In this document: piece by piece, positions 54,185 to 64,000 of the stretch | Position numbering within the stretch: position 1 is the stretch's first letter | How the letters are laid out: the number at the start of each line of letters is the position of its first letter | Assembly (NCBI RefSeq): GCF_000471905.2 | Contig: NW_006499776.1 | Location: 317,166 to 381,165 of the forward strand | From: Amborella trichopoda | Lineage: Eukaryota > Streptophyta > Magnoliopsida > Amborellales > Amborellaceae | Direction of reading: 5' to 3' | DNA: 64,000 bases | Made by a program: the position numbers and the translations under genes | Notes under the pieces: generated by a model | Databases searched by the model: none | What the model was told of the DNA's origin: nothing | Seen by the model: the letters and a program-made list of their open reading frames with translations, nothing else

Positions 54185-55550
54185 TTCTAGGGATACAGGG
54201 TGCAACCCCTTACCAAAGGCTATACCCTTCATATATTGACCAGGTCCCGTTTCCCTCATATTATAAGAAAGGGAAGTTTCCTTTATTCAATGGAGCCACG
54301 TCCCCGAACCAGCATGTTGCCCACTTTCAGGCAGCACGTCAAGAAACAGCGACTGACAAGAGACTTCTTCTTCGTCAGTTTGTCGAAAGCCTTGACGGCC
54401 CAGCTTTTCAGTGGTATGTTCGACTTCCTCCAAACTCAGTGCATACATGGGAAGAAATGGAGAAATTGTTCTATCAACGCTTTTATGAGGTTGAGGGAGA
54501 GGTGCAAACCATCTAACTTCTCACCCTGACTCAAGATCCCGATGAGCCTGTGGACCAGTTCATATAAAGATGGAGAAATTTGGCTCCTTGGCATCCTAAT
54601 CCTATGCCTTAGAAGGAAGCAGTCCAAACTTGCGTGCAAAACATGCGACCCGAGATTTCTCTACATGTCAAGGCCTCTAATTCGACCTCCATGTCAGAGT
54701 TGATCTTTAAATCAGTTCTCATGGAAATTCTATCACGCCACCACGGCGGGTCACGAAAACCGTCTGCAAGCTCAGCAAACAACCGGGGCAATGGTAGCTC
54801 TCAGAACAACACACAGGGCAGCCAACAGAAAGGAGTAATCAGTGCAGCCGTCACGATCACTGATTCAAAGAAGGCTCCCTCGCAAACTTTGGACCTCTCC
54901 AAAGTGGTGAGCACAGCGAAAACAATGCCAACGGGAGGCATGCAACAACAGTCATTCAATCGGGTACCTCCGCCGGCCAACCTTGATCGTAAGCCGGCCA
55001 ACCTTGATTGTAAGCATAGGAGCAAGGTCAACCCCTTTGAGAAGGAATGGGTCCCTGCGTTGTTCCTGTTGTTATTGGAACAGAACATGCTCCAACTTCC
55101 AAAAGCCAAGTTCCTTAAGCATCTTGGCCTTAACACCCCTTCCCCCACTGCCAACTCTACTGGACTTTATCCCTGGTACGATCCTTCTTCCTTCTTCATC
55201 CTATCAAGAAGATGTTCCCATACCATCTTCCACTCAGAGTACGTCCAATGAGGGTGACGACGTTAAAGCACTCCTCGATAGTCTAAGCATAGGAAAGACC
55301 TAAAAGATCCTTTGCACACGTCTGACCCTGGTGATCACGCAAAAAGCTGCCCAGATTGATCTGATGAGGGGAAGACCTTAAAAGTCCCCGCGTTCTAACC
55401 CGTCTCCTTCTTCTTCTTTTACTTCTCATCCTTCCTCTTTTATGTCCCCTGTAGGTACAACCTTGATATGCACGAACTTCGAGGCTCTCAATAGAGAATT
55501 CGAAGGAATCAATATAAGTAGGATGCAATGGAAATGATTGAGAAAGACCC
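54185..55550 (+). pseudogene. gag: Gag of element E (5' end and zinc knuckles missing)
   Basis: Homology starts abruptly at GIQGATPYQRLYPSYIDQVP and continues through KFPLFNGATSPNQHVAHFQA, LDGPAFQWYVRLPPNSVHTW and EEMEKLFYQRFYEV without a stop to 54516. After a stop it resumes (VISAAVTITDSKKAPSQTLD; NPFEKEWVPAL.LLLLEQNM). Near 55130 it jumps from the pre-knuckle segment to the post-knuckle linker (DFIPGTILLPSSSYQEDVPI), so the knuckles are deleted. There is no LTR, primer site or leader upstream. Confidence 0.85.
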
Positions 55551-55990
55551 TGACACAGGCAGCAAGATTCCTAACAGTCGCTAATGCTCTGGCAGCTAAA
55601 GCCAAACCACAGCCACCTTCTTTAAAGAAGCACAAAAAGTCGAAGCCAAAGAAACCCCAGTGACCCCCTGAGCCCGACCTTGAGCAGAGGCTGGGAGAAT
55701 CAAGACGGCAAAGCTTCTGTTCTCCAGAAGCTTGCCACATGATACAAGTCTGTGAAATACTAGCCAGCGCGTGGCAAACACCCGCTCAAAGACCGTGTGA
55801 TTCGTAGAGGCACACTTCTTACGCTACAATCGTTGAATCTCAAATTCCCTGTAATCTCCAAGTCAAACTCCTGCAGTCCGAGAAACAATCTCTATTTACA
55901 GAAGACCCTTCCATTCCTCAATCTACGGAAGGTGTAGAAATTATGATCCACGGACCACTATCAGAGGCGAAGATGTTAGGATCGTGGGTC
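55551..55990 (+). pseudogene. Linker where protease should be (element E)
   Basis: A Lys/Pro-rich linker (KKHKKSKPKKPQ) as in element A is followed directly by acidic sequence that leads into RT. No DGGS motif or protease flap is seen, so protease has been deleted here. Confidence 0.6.
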
Positions 55991-57040
55991 TCTGAACTTG
56001 AGACCAATCAAAAGATCTCTGAAAACAAAGATGAAGAGTTGTAAGAGGTTCCAGAAGAATCGGAATAAGGCGGTCAGGCCACAACTGATGAACTCAAAGA
56101 AATAAATCTTAGAAACGAAGCGGCCCAAACCCACATTCATATCAGCGAATATGTCTCCAGAAGAGAGAAGATTTCACTACCTTCTTGTGAGCAAACCAAG
56201 AGGTCTTTGTTTGGCATTACCATGAGATGCCTGGTTTCGACCCTCAAGTTGCCATTCACCATCTCAGCATTGATTCGGCTGTCAAATCGGTCAAGAAGAA
56301 ATCAAGAAGGTTTAGGCCTAACCTCGAAATGCAGATAGATGCCGAAGTAACCAAACTTCAAAGTCAAGTACCTAAAAGGGCTGGAAAATGTTGTTCCAGT
56401 CAAGAAGAAGAATGGCCAAATTAGGGGGTGCATTGACTTTCGCGACTTGAATACTGCCTGTCCCAAGGATGACTTCCCGTTGCCATTCACCGAGATGCTT
56501 ATCGACTCTACTGCTCATTATCAAATCTTTTCCTTTATGGATGGATACTACGGGTATAATCTGATAAGGATGGAGCCTGAAGATGATAAGGCCACTACAA
56601 TCTAAACTCTAAAATGGGTCTTACGTTACACAATGATGCCTTTTGGATTAAAGAATGTTGGTGCCACATACCATAAAGCAACGATGACCATCTTCAAAGA
56701 CATGATGCGCAAAGAGGTGGAGTGTTATGTAGATGTCTTGATGGTAAAATCCAAAGAGAAGAATGCTCACATGGAGACCATGAAAAGGTATTCAAGCGGT
56801 TGCGCCTTCATCAACTTAAAATAAACCCGCTAAAATGCGCTTTTGGCATGCGTTCAGGAAAATTCTTGGGGTTCATCATCCGACATCGAGGGCTTGAAGT
56901 TGAGCTAGTCTAGATCAAGGTGATCCAAGAAATGTCATCACCAACTACACTGCAAGAATTGCGCTCTCTTCAAGGGCAGCTAGCGTACATCCACAGGTTC
57001 ATCTCAAATCTCTCAGGTCGCTGCTAGAAACCCTTTACAC
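55991..57040 (+). pseudogene. pol: Reverse transcriptase of element E (broken)
   Basis: The pre-RT segment (ELKEINLRNEA, then MPGFDPQVAIHHLSI and RRFRPNLEMQIDAEVTKLQ) leads into NVVPVKKKNGQIRGCIDFRD, FSFMDGYYGYNLI, MMPFGLKNVGATYHKA, then CYVDVLMVKSKEKNAHMETM, FLGFIIRHRGLEVE and LRSLQGQLAYIHRFISNLSG. The first catalytic Asp (FMDG) is present. The second active-site block reads YVDV where the family has YVDD, with the change at 56735-56737. Frameshifts near 56370 and 56790 and stops at 56603, 56911 and about 57028 also disable it. The enzyme would copy element RNA into cDNA. Confidence 0.9.
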
Positions 57041-57042
57041 AC

Positions 57043-57600
57043 TTGCTAAAGAAAGATAACCCATTCATCTTTGATAAAGCATGTCAGTCAGCCCTTGATG
57101 ACATCAAGCATTATTTACTCAACCCTCTAGTGTTCTCTACACCAGTGTTGGGAAAACCCCTTATCCTGTACGTGACTGCTCTGGACGAGTCACTCAGGGC
57201 ATTGTTGATGCAAAACATTGACAAGGGAAAAGAGACTGCGTTATATTACCTTAGTCGTAGGATGCAAGGGGCCAAGAAGAATTATCCCCCTACTGAGAAG
57301 ATGTGCTTGGCCTTGATCTTTACAGTACAAAAGCTCTGTCATTACTTACTTGGTCATGAAGTAAAACATATATCAAAAGTAGACCCTGTAAAGTTCCTCA
57401 TGACGCATCCATACTTGTCAGGACATCTTGCTAAGTGGGCATTATTGCTGATGGAATTCGACATTACGTATGTCCCACAAAAGGCCATCAAGGGCCAAGC
57501 CATGGCAAATTTTCTTGCAGCTCACCTAGTATCGGCAGAATCTCCTCTATCAAGCGACCTCCATGATGAAGAAGTGTTTTGTGCTGAGCTTCAACATGCA
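57043..57600 (+). pseudogene. pol: RNase H domain of the RT (element E)
   Basis: The frame 57043-57705 is open. Connection-type sequence (KPLILYVTALDESLRALLMQ, ETALYYLSRRMQGAKKNYPP, TEKMCLALIFTVQKLCHYLL) is the usual RT-linked RNase H of Ty3/gypsy elements, followed by MTHPYLSGHLAKWALLLMEF. It would remove RNA from the RNA/DNA hybrid. Confidence 0.85.
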
Positions 57601-58186
57601 CAGAAAATGTATTTCGATGGATCCTTTCAATCTGATCGAGGAGGAGCCGGAGTGGTATTCTTGAAATCTGAAATGAGGAGTATTACCACTCTCTTTCTCT
57701 CTTGATGAAGCCGGTTCTCACAATGAGGCAGAATATCAGGCCCTTATAATTGGGTTGGAGATAGCCTTTAACTTAAACTTGGAGCAGCTCAAGATCTATG
57801 GAGACTCTGAGTTGGTTATCCGACAGCTCAAAGGGATCTATGATGTGAGAAAAGAAACTCTCAAGCCTTATCACGATACTGCAAAATCATATATGGCTCA
57901 GTTTGAGGATGTATCCCTGAGTCACATCACCAGGAGGCTAAACTCACTGGCTGACTCACTTGCGAAACTCGACGCTACAATTCAATTGTCCTCATCAGAA
58001 CCCACGCTTGTTTTGGTGGCAAAATGGAGACACATTGAACTAAGAATCGAGATCAACACGGATGACAAGAGAAATATCTTTTTGGCGTATCCTCCTTATC
58101 CATTTGGAGCACTTCTATCTACTCAGGAAGTAATTAAGGCTGAACAAGAAGTGGCACGGAGTCAAGGAGCTAAGGGTCGAAACTAA
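57601..58186 (+). pseudogene. pol: Second, archaeal-type RNase H (element E)
   Basis: YFDGSFQSDRGGAGVVF (first Asp), EAEYQALIIGLEIAF (Glu), LKIYGDSELVIRQLKGI (Asp) and HITRRLNSLADSLAKL (last Asp) give all four acidic positions. There is one frame change at about 57705. Two RNase H domains in a row are the hallmark of Tat-lineage elements and fix the classification of the family. Confidence 0.85.
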
Positions 58187-59361
58187 GAAACAGAATTCTT
58201 TGACCCAATATCCACGAAAATTGAATAGGTAGAAGATTGGAGAGAGCCCATCACTAGTTTCCTAAAACATGGCAAGCTCTTAGAAGATCGTGCCGAACGC
58301 TTATGTTGAATGTCTACCAAGTACGCCCTCCTTGAAGGAGATTCTCTCTTCGGACTGTTGTTTGATGGTATTCTTCTTAGATGTGTGGACGACCAAGAGG
58401 TAAACAAGGTGTTAGAAGAAGTCCACTCAGGAATTTGTGGGCTACACCAATCCGGTCCAAAGCTCTATGAACGAATATGCAGGTTGGGATACTATTGGGC
58501 TTCCATGATCGCTGATTGCTTAAGCTGTGCTAAAAAGTGCTACGTGTGTCAAATGCACTCGAGCCTTGTTCACTAGCCTCTAGAGCCCTTACACCCTACG
58601 GTTGCATCATGGCCATTTTCACAATGGGGTATGGATATAGTAGGGTCCATTGACCCTCCTTCGGTAATGGCCCATGTTTTTATTATAGCTGCAACAAATT
58701 ATTTCTCTAAGTTGGCTGAAGCGGACCCCCTTAAGCAAGTTTCTGGGACAACAGTGGCCCACTTCGTTCGACATCATATCATAAATTACTTCAGAGTGCC
58801 CGACCAGATTATATCTGACAATGGTCCTCAATTTAGGAGTCACCATATTGATCGCTTGGTTAACCAATTCAGTTTCGAATGGAGGTACTCGACTATGTAC
58901 CACCCTCAAGCGAATGGCTTGGCTTAGCCTTCTATAACACTCTATGCAATGTTTTAAGAAAATCCGTATAAAATACGAAAAAGAACTGACACGAAAGCTA
59001 TCTGAAGCACTATGGCCTTATCATACTACTACGTGAAATGTTACTGATTCCACTCCTTACTCTTTGGTCTTTGGGGGTGAAGCAATTTTACCCTCAAAAT
59101 TTAGATTCCTTCATTACATGTCATTATACATCAAAGATTAACAGAAGATGAGAGAGTCAAACTTCGGTATCAAGAATTGGATGCGCTTGACAAAAAGAGG
59201 CTAGAGGCTGAGCAGAAAAGGGAAGTTTGAGCCTAAGTGGGAACGTCCCTTTATAGTAAAAAAGGCCTCGCCAAATGGAGCCAATATATTGGCACATCCT
59301 TAGGGGGAGGAGGCAATGCCCCCTATCAATGGACGATACCTAAACAAGTACTATCCGTGAT
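58187..59361 (+). pseudogene. pol: Integrase of element E (broken)
   Basis: The zinc-binding part is intact: HSGICGLHQSGPKLYERI..AKKCYVCQ (H, H, C, C). The catalytic core has MDIVGSIDPP (first Asp) and DQIISDNGPQF (second Asp). The third acidic residue is replaced by a stop, TAG at 58925-58927, right after YHPQANGLA. Beyond it, TPYSLVFGGEAILPSKF and EPKWERPFIVKKASPNGA..NGRYLNKYYP (ending 59359, followed by TGA) complete the C-terminal domain through several frame changes. There is also a TAG at 58574. It would insert cDNA into the genome. Confidence 0.9.
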
Positions 59362-59399
59362 GCGTATTCAAAGGAAAGTGACTCAACATAAGCGAGACA

Positions 59400-60035
59400 G
59401 TCCAAACAAAGTCTAACTCTTTTTATTGCAGAAAAAACGAGTTACAATTTACATGCCAAAAAAGCCATTATTAAGGAGGACACAATTCTCTTGCATTTGA
59501 GGATAAGAGGACGGCTACAAACCAAAATCTGTAGATTTTCTCTTGCATTTGAGGATAAGAAGACGGTTACAGGCCAAAAGAATTTCTCTCCTCATGAAGA
59601 AGAAGCAAACTCACCAAGGAAAATATTCTCCTTATGAAGAAGAAGCAAAACCACTTGGAGAAGTTAGCTTCAATTCATTTGATGAGTAAGAGGATGGTTA
59701 TAAGCCAGAAGACGAAGCGAAACCACTCAAAGAAGTTAGCTTCAGTTCATCCGACATGTATATCAAACATACAAGCCAGATATCTCATCTGACGTGTATA
59801 TCAAACATACAACGCAGAATTCATTCGACGTGTGTATCAACCATACAAAGCAGACTGGTTTGGCAAGGTATTGGCCTATGATGGAGAGCATACCCTGTTC
59901 ACAGTGGATGCCCTTCCACAGAACAACATGGACTTCACTGTTGTTAGAGGACTTGGCTTTCAACAGGTATCACAAGTCATGCCTCACCATCATTCACCAC
60001 CCTTTGTCAACCCATGTTAACGCCACGCATGAACA
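59400..60035 (+). repeat. Short tandem duplications downstream of pol (element E)
   Basis: TCTCTTGCATTTGAGGATAA occurs at about 59489 and 59538; CTCCTTATGAAGAAGAAGCA-like units at 59600 and 59629; TGTATATCAAACATACAA-like units at 59757, 59796 and 59832. No PMD gene is found on either strand. Confidence 0.75.
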
Positions 60036-60039
60036 TAGC

Positions 60040-61420
60040 CATACATAGCCACACGTGCTGATGAGCGCTAGCTGAAGCCAGTGCCGGCTGTGTCCTCCAA
60101 AGGCTAGCGCCGATTGCGGTCCTAACTCCTAGCTTCGGCTACCTTTCTTGACGATCAGAGCCAGTTGTGTCATTATCGATTATATTTTTAATCATCAGCG
60201 CCGGCTATCTCAACCGGCTGTGCTTCTGTTTGTGTCAACCCTTTCGAGACTTTTCGCTTCCCGAGACTCATTGTTTTCAAGGCTTAAGTTTCTACACCTC
60301 CATAATGATTGCACGATTTCCAAGGAAACCATCCACCTCTTGTAACGGTCCACCTTTCGGGAAAGTCCACCTCTTGCAACAGTTCGCTTCCTTTGTGGCG
60401 GTCAACACCCAACGACGATTCGTTCCTTACCATTCAATTTTTGCCAGATCTCCCCTTCTACACCGAGAAACAACTTATGTCCCTTGGAAACCCTTGAAAA
60501 CTTATAGAAAATGCCCACTGCTACACTTCCTGCCTCTTCAACTAGCAAAACCACGGTCGGGATTCACTGTTTCCGGAGCGAAACCGCTCGCACTCGGTGA
60601 GAAATTGCTGAAAACGTTTGGAAAACCCCCAGATAGCTCCCTTCTCTTCCCTAAACCATAGTTGGAGTTCACTGATTCTTTGGTGAGATCCCCTTTTTCC
60701 ACTGATTCCCGAGCAAAACACGCTCCTTGTTTACACATTTTGCTTGCTCTCTTCCTACAAACACCAATCCCTGGCTGAGTTCTGCTTGTTGAAACCTTTC
60801 CTATAAGAAAACCTTGCCAGAATTCTTGGTTGCTTGTTGGAGTTTCTATCGGGCACCCGCTGCTCACTGTTAAAGAAATTTTTTTTTTATTGGTTAAGTT
60901 TTTTTTTTACCTTCGATGAAAAGTGAAAAAAATGAGTATAGCCAACGCTACCCCCAAACGCCCCTCACAAACTAGGAATCCCAATCACGTCCAAGGAAAG
61001 CCAAGCCATGATGAGTCGGGTTGGGCTTTGACCGGAAGCCCAAGGCAACTATTATCGCCTCCTGAACAATTTTGATGAACAGGCTGGATAGGGTCGGGCT
61101 TCGACCCGAGGCTTGAGGCAACTCTCATCGCTGCCTGAAACCCAGGGCCGATTGTGCGATCGAAATTACCTAGCGCTGGCTGTATTTCACCAACCACAGC
61201 ACCGGTCATGTGCTCGATAGCGCTGCGCCGACTGTCTTCAAGCGATAAGCCCAGCGCTGGCTATGTGTCTAGCAACTTGGAGCTAACCGTGTTTTTAATC
61301 CAGTGCTGGCTGACTGGTTAAAAAGCATCATTGGCAGGCTTCAGCATCGGTTGCGAAGACTCATCGCTGGCTTAACACTGTCAAGAAACAAGGGTTGTTG
61401 CACCTGGCGCCGGCTGTATT
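60040..61420 (-). repeat. GCCGGCTGTG minisatellite region (element E)
   Basis: On minus, degenerate units like ACACAGCCGGCGCTGG match the array at 23881-24240. Regular at 60060-60240 and 61140-61420, interrupted by ~900 bp of unique sequence with no recognised gene (a 109-residue minus frame at 60538-60867 matches nothing known). Confidence 0.75.
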
Positions 61421-61439
61421 TCCATCTACCTATTGTCAC

Positions 61440-61799
61440 CTACTCCAGACTGAAGCCTTGTGTGTCCTATCCCTATCCCCAGTGAAGTTGCACCTTGACT
61501 CTATCTATTACCCCTAGTAAAGTAGAACTTAGGTTGATCAAACTAAGGTCATGACTCCTCATCCCCAATGAAAGAGTCATGCACGTACCGCATACTATTA
61601 TCCCAGTAGAGTTAGGGTCATTCTTGTTGCTGCAACCCTCAATGATCTCTAATGCCTATAAAGAACTCACATTTATCACCTCTTTCCTAATAAGGTCCTC
61701 TTTCCTACCTCATCGGTCCTACATATCTTATGCCTAGGGAGTCAGACTGCTGCCCATAGACCTACTCCCCATAAAGTCTCACCTATGCGGTGACCTAAG
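61440..61799 (+). other. 3' internal spacer of element E, no gene
   Basis: It resembles 41230-41589 of element C (CCCCAGTGAAGTTGCACCTT, CCCAGTAGAGTTAGGGTCAT). Confidence 0.6.
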
Positions 61800-62380
61800 C
61801 ATGTTTCGTGCTGCATGACTTTAAACTGCACAACCTTAGTCTAGTTGCACGACCTCAAAACTGCAGGGTCCACGTTGCATGATCTTAAACTGCACAACCT
61901 TGGTCTAGTTGGACCACCCCAAAACTGCATGGTCAGCACTACATGACCTTAAACTGGACAGCCTTGGTCTAGTTGCATGACCCCAAAACTGCATGGTCCG
62001 CGCTGCATGATTTTAAACTGCATAGTCTTGGTCTAGTTGCACGACCCCAAAATTACATGGTCCAAACTATATGACTTTAAAGTGTAACGGAGGTCTAGTT
62101 GCACGGCCTTAAACTGCATGGTTCTAGTTGCATGACTCTAAACTGCATAAATGTGGTCCAAACTATATGACCTTAAACTGTAGCGGAGGTCTAGTTGCAC
62201 AACCTTAAACTGCATGATCCTACTTGCATGACTCTAAACTGCATAACCGTGGTCTAAACTATACGACTTTAAACTGCATAACCATGGTCGATCTGTATGA
62301 CCTTAAACCATAGTGCACGTCTTGGTCGCATGACATTAAACTGTTTTGAACAAGGCCTAGAGGCATGACCTTAAAACTGG
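61800..62380 (+). repeat. CATGACcttaaactg array (element E)
   Basis: About 14-16 units like TGCATGACCTTAAACTGCA plus CAACCTTGGTCTAGT. Same family and position as in C (+) and B (-). Confidence 0.9.
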
Positions 62381-62800
62381 CCCCCCCATATGCACACACA
62401 CCTTTTATGTGCATCTTCACGCATGTCTTTCCTAACCGATCCGATGGTGCGCCTGCACCACCTTCATTACCTCCTTAGTGAGACCATTCCTTTCATCATC
62501 CTACATCATTCCCCAGTGAGTCTCACCTGCGCTCACAAAATGGCGAACCATCCCGCTATCCATACTCCTTGTAAGCTAGTGGGTCACCATTTTTCACATA
62601 CATTTCATACATCATCCATCTGTCATTGCTAGCCTCGTGCCATCTCCTCAAAAGTGAGTTAAAACCACTACCATACTCATTCCATGGCCTCTAATAACTG
62701 CCATTCATCACCACCATGGTCAAGTTATATGACCTTTAAACTGTAGTACATGTCCTGATCGCATGACGTTAAAAGGCATCACACAGGTCTCGGAGGCATG
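62381..62800 (+). other. Conserved spacer module (element E)
   Basis: It matches 42311-42594 and, reversed, 21500-21790. Treated as non-coding. Confidence 0.6.
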
Positions 62801-62869
62801 ACCTTAAACACGCCTTCACAGAAAAAAAATGATGAAATAATGGGCGTGGTCTATAACTTAATAAGGGAA

Positions 62870-63060
62870 TGCCATGAGTAAAAATAATGGACGGGCATGG
62901 TCATGAAACCATGAGTAAAAGAGTTCCGTGAATAAAAAAACCGAGCACGGTGAAAACCCGAAAGGGCATCGTGAGTAAAAATGGAAGGCATCGTGAGTAA
63001 AAATGGAAGAATAAGAGCGGACATGGGCAAAGTGTCATGAGTAAAATATACCTAAAGTAA
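62870..63060 (+). repeat. GAGTAAAA module (element E)
   Basis: CATGAGTAAAAATAATGGAC, CATGGTCATGAAACCATGAG and GGCATCGTGAGTAAAAATGG, the last doubled in this copy. Confidence 0.85.
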
Positions 63061-63369
63061 AAAGAAGTTGGTGAAAACCGTCTCTACGGTGCCGCTTCCC
63101 AAGTTCAAATGAAAATCCAGAAAATGGCACTTTGACCAATAAACAAGTTGATGCAGCGTTCGCCTCAACAGGCGGCTTCAACCTTCACTCAAAAGAAGAA
63201 AAATCCCTAGTGTTACAATACTAATGTTAAGGAAAGGATTCCGACGGCCTGAGTCCAGTTGCAAAAGGACTCGAAAGATGGACTAATAGCCAAGACGGCA
63301 AGACAAGTCTCGTGAAGAAGAGCATCATTCCCAAGAGGTTACAAATATACTCCAAGATGCTGGAGACGC

Positions 63370-63740
63370 CTTGAGAAGGCTATGTCATCCATGAATTTGG
63401 ACCTGTTATGTGATGAACTGCATGGCAGTGGTTAGGGGTGGTTGTACCCAAAGCTGGTCACCTCAACAAACTGAGGTACCCTACCTGCCAAGAAACAACT
63501 GGTGCATGACGTAGACAAGCTCCAACAAAAGGATCTTCAGCAAAACCAACAAATAAGAAAGTCAATTGATGAACCAAAGACACCCCAAGAAGGCGAAGTT
63601 AGCCATGACTTTGGACCTGCTATGTAACGAACTGCAAAGCAGTGGGTAGGGGTGGTCATACCCAAAGCTGGCCACCTCGATAAAATGAGGTACCCTACCC
63701 TCTAAGGATCAATTGGTGCACAACGTAGGTGAGCGGTGAC
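63370..63740 (+). repeat. 213-bp tandem duplication (element E)
   Basis: TTTGGACCTG..ATGT.A.GAACTGCA, then GGGGTGGT..TACCCAAAGCTGG and GAGGTACCCTACC, occur from about 63397 and again from about 63610. Element C has its assembly gap near this place. Confidence 0.9.
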
Positions 63741-63819
63741 CAAAGGCTCTTATGTCATCTATCCAAGACAAAGAAACCCATACCATATAGGAACAATGCC
63801 CTTCATCATGGCACTCAAT

Positions 63820-64000
63820 TGCCCGATGAGCTTGATTCTGACCGACTAGGTCTATACAAAATCTTCAGCTTCAGAATCACAAATAGTCCACACGAGGGTG
63901 AGGGCTTTGATAGGATCCCTCAAAGAGTCTCTTCTCCCTCTAAAGACTCTATGGATGGACCCGCGAACAATGCATCCCTATGTCTAAGCATCCTAGTTGC
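63820..64000 (+). mobile_element. Element E, pre-LTR segment at the window end
   Basis: It matches 43415-43590 closely, ending CCTAGTTGC. By comparison with element C the 3' LTR should begin about 85-95 bp beyond the window. Confidence 0.75.

Noticed and set aside
60538..60867. 109-codon minus frame downstream of element E pol
   Set aside because: Considered as a remnant of an antisense gene, but it has no PMD or coiled-coil block and no counterpart in A or C.

Overview
The window is nuclear DNA of a seed plant, probably an angiosperm. It contains Ty3/gypsy elements of the Tat type (tandem RNase H domains, a primer site of the type TGGTGACTCCACT..GGGAC), Ty1/copia debris, MITEs and retroelement-borne plant mobile domain (PMD) genes. 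I cannot name the species. I found no intact host gene; every coding region I recognise belongs to a transposable element and carries stops or frameshifts.

Layout. 1-5841: AT-rich old DNA with three foldback MITEs, one of them (2799-3310) flanked by a perfect 9-bp target duplication, and a broken copia gag. 5842-16545: element A (+): 5' LTR, primer site, leader ORF, gag, protease, then the C-terminal part of a gene on the opposite strand. 16931-18690: a ~177-bp satellite. 18686-26370: element B (-): LTR, 3' internal repeats and a PMD gene on +. 27159-28739: a TATA box and an apparently spliced coiled-coil gene on +. 28740-48830: element C (+): 5' LTR, leader ORF, gag, protease, no reverse transcriptase, then a full-length but mutated PMD gene on the minus strand, 3' repeats, a 20-N assembly gap, a 3' LTR and extra copies of the LTR end. 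48831-54180: element D (-): LTR and 3' repeats. 54185-64000: element E (+): gag, RT, RNase H, second RNase H and integrase, 3' repeats, ending about 90 bp before the expected 3' LTR.

How the parts work together. A and C share a design: gag-protease read from the 5' LTR, no RT/RNase H/integrase, and a convergent antisense gene coding for a PMD, a basic or acidic linker and a coiled coil. E keeps pol but has no PMD gene in the same place. A/C-type elements would therefore need pol supplied by E-type relatives. A and B look like two halves of one element split by an internal inversion whose ends lie in a shared ~57-bp repeat. The long LTRs have a TATA box, a splice-donor-like site, a CT tract, an array of hairpin-forming units, an acceptor-like TTGCAG and a conserved end. 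The hairpin arrays occupy the same position in each LTR but use different sequences. All copies are old: many glutamine codons have become stops, and no LTR pair looks closely matched.
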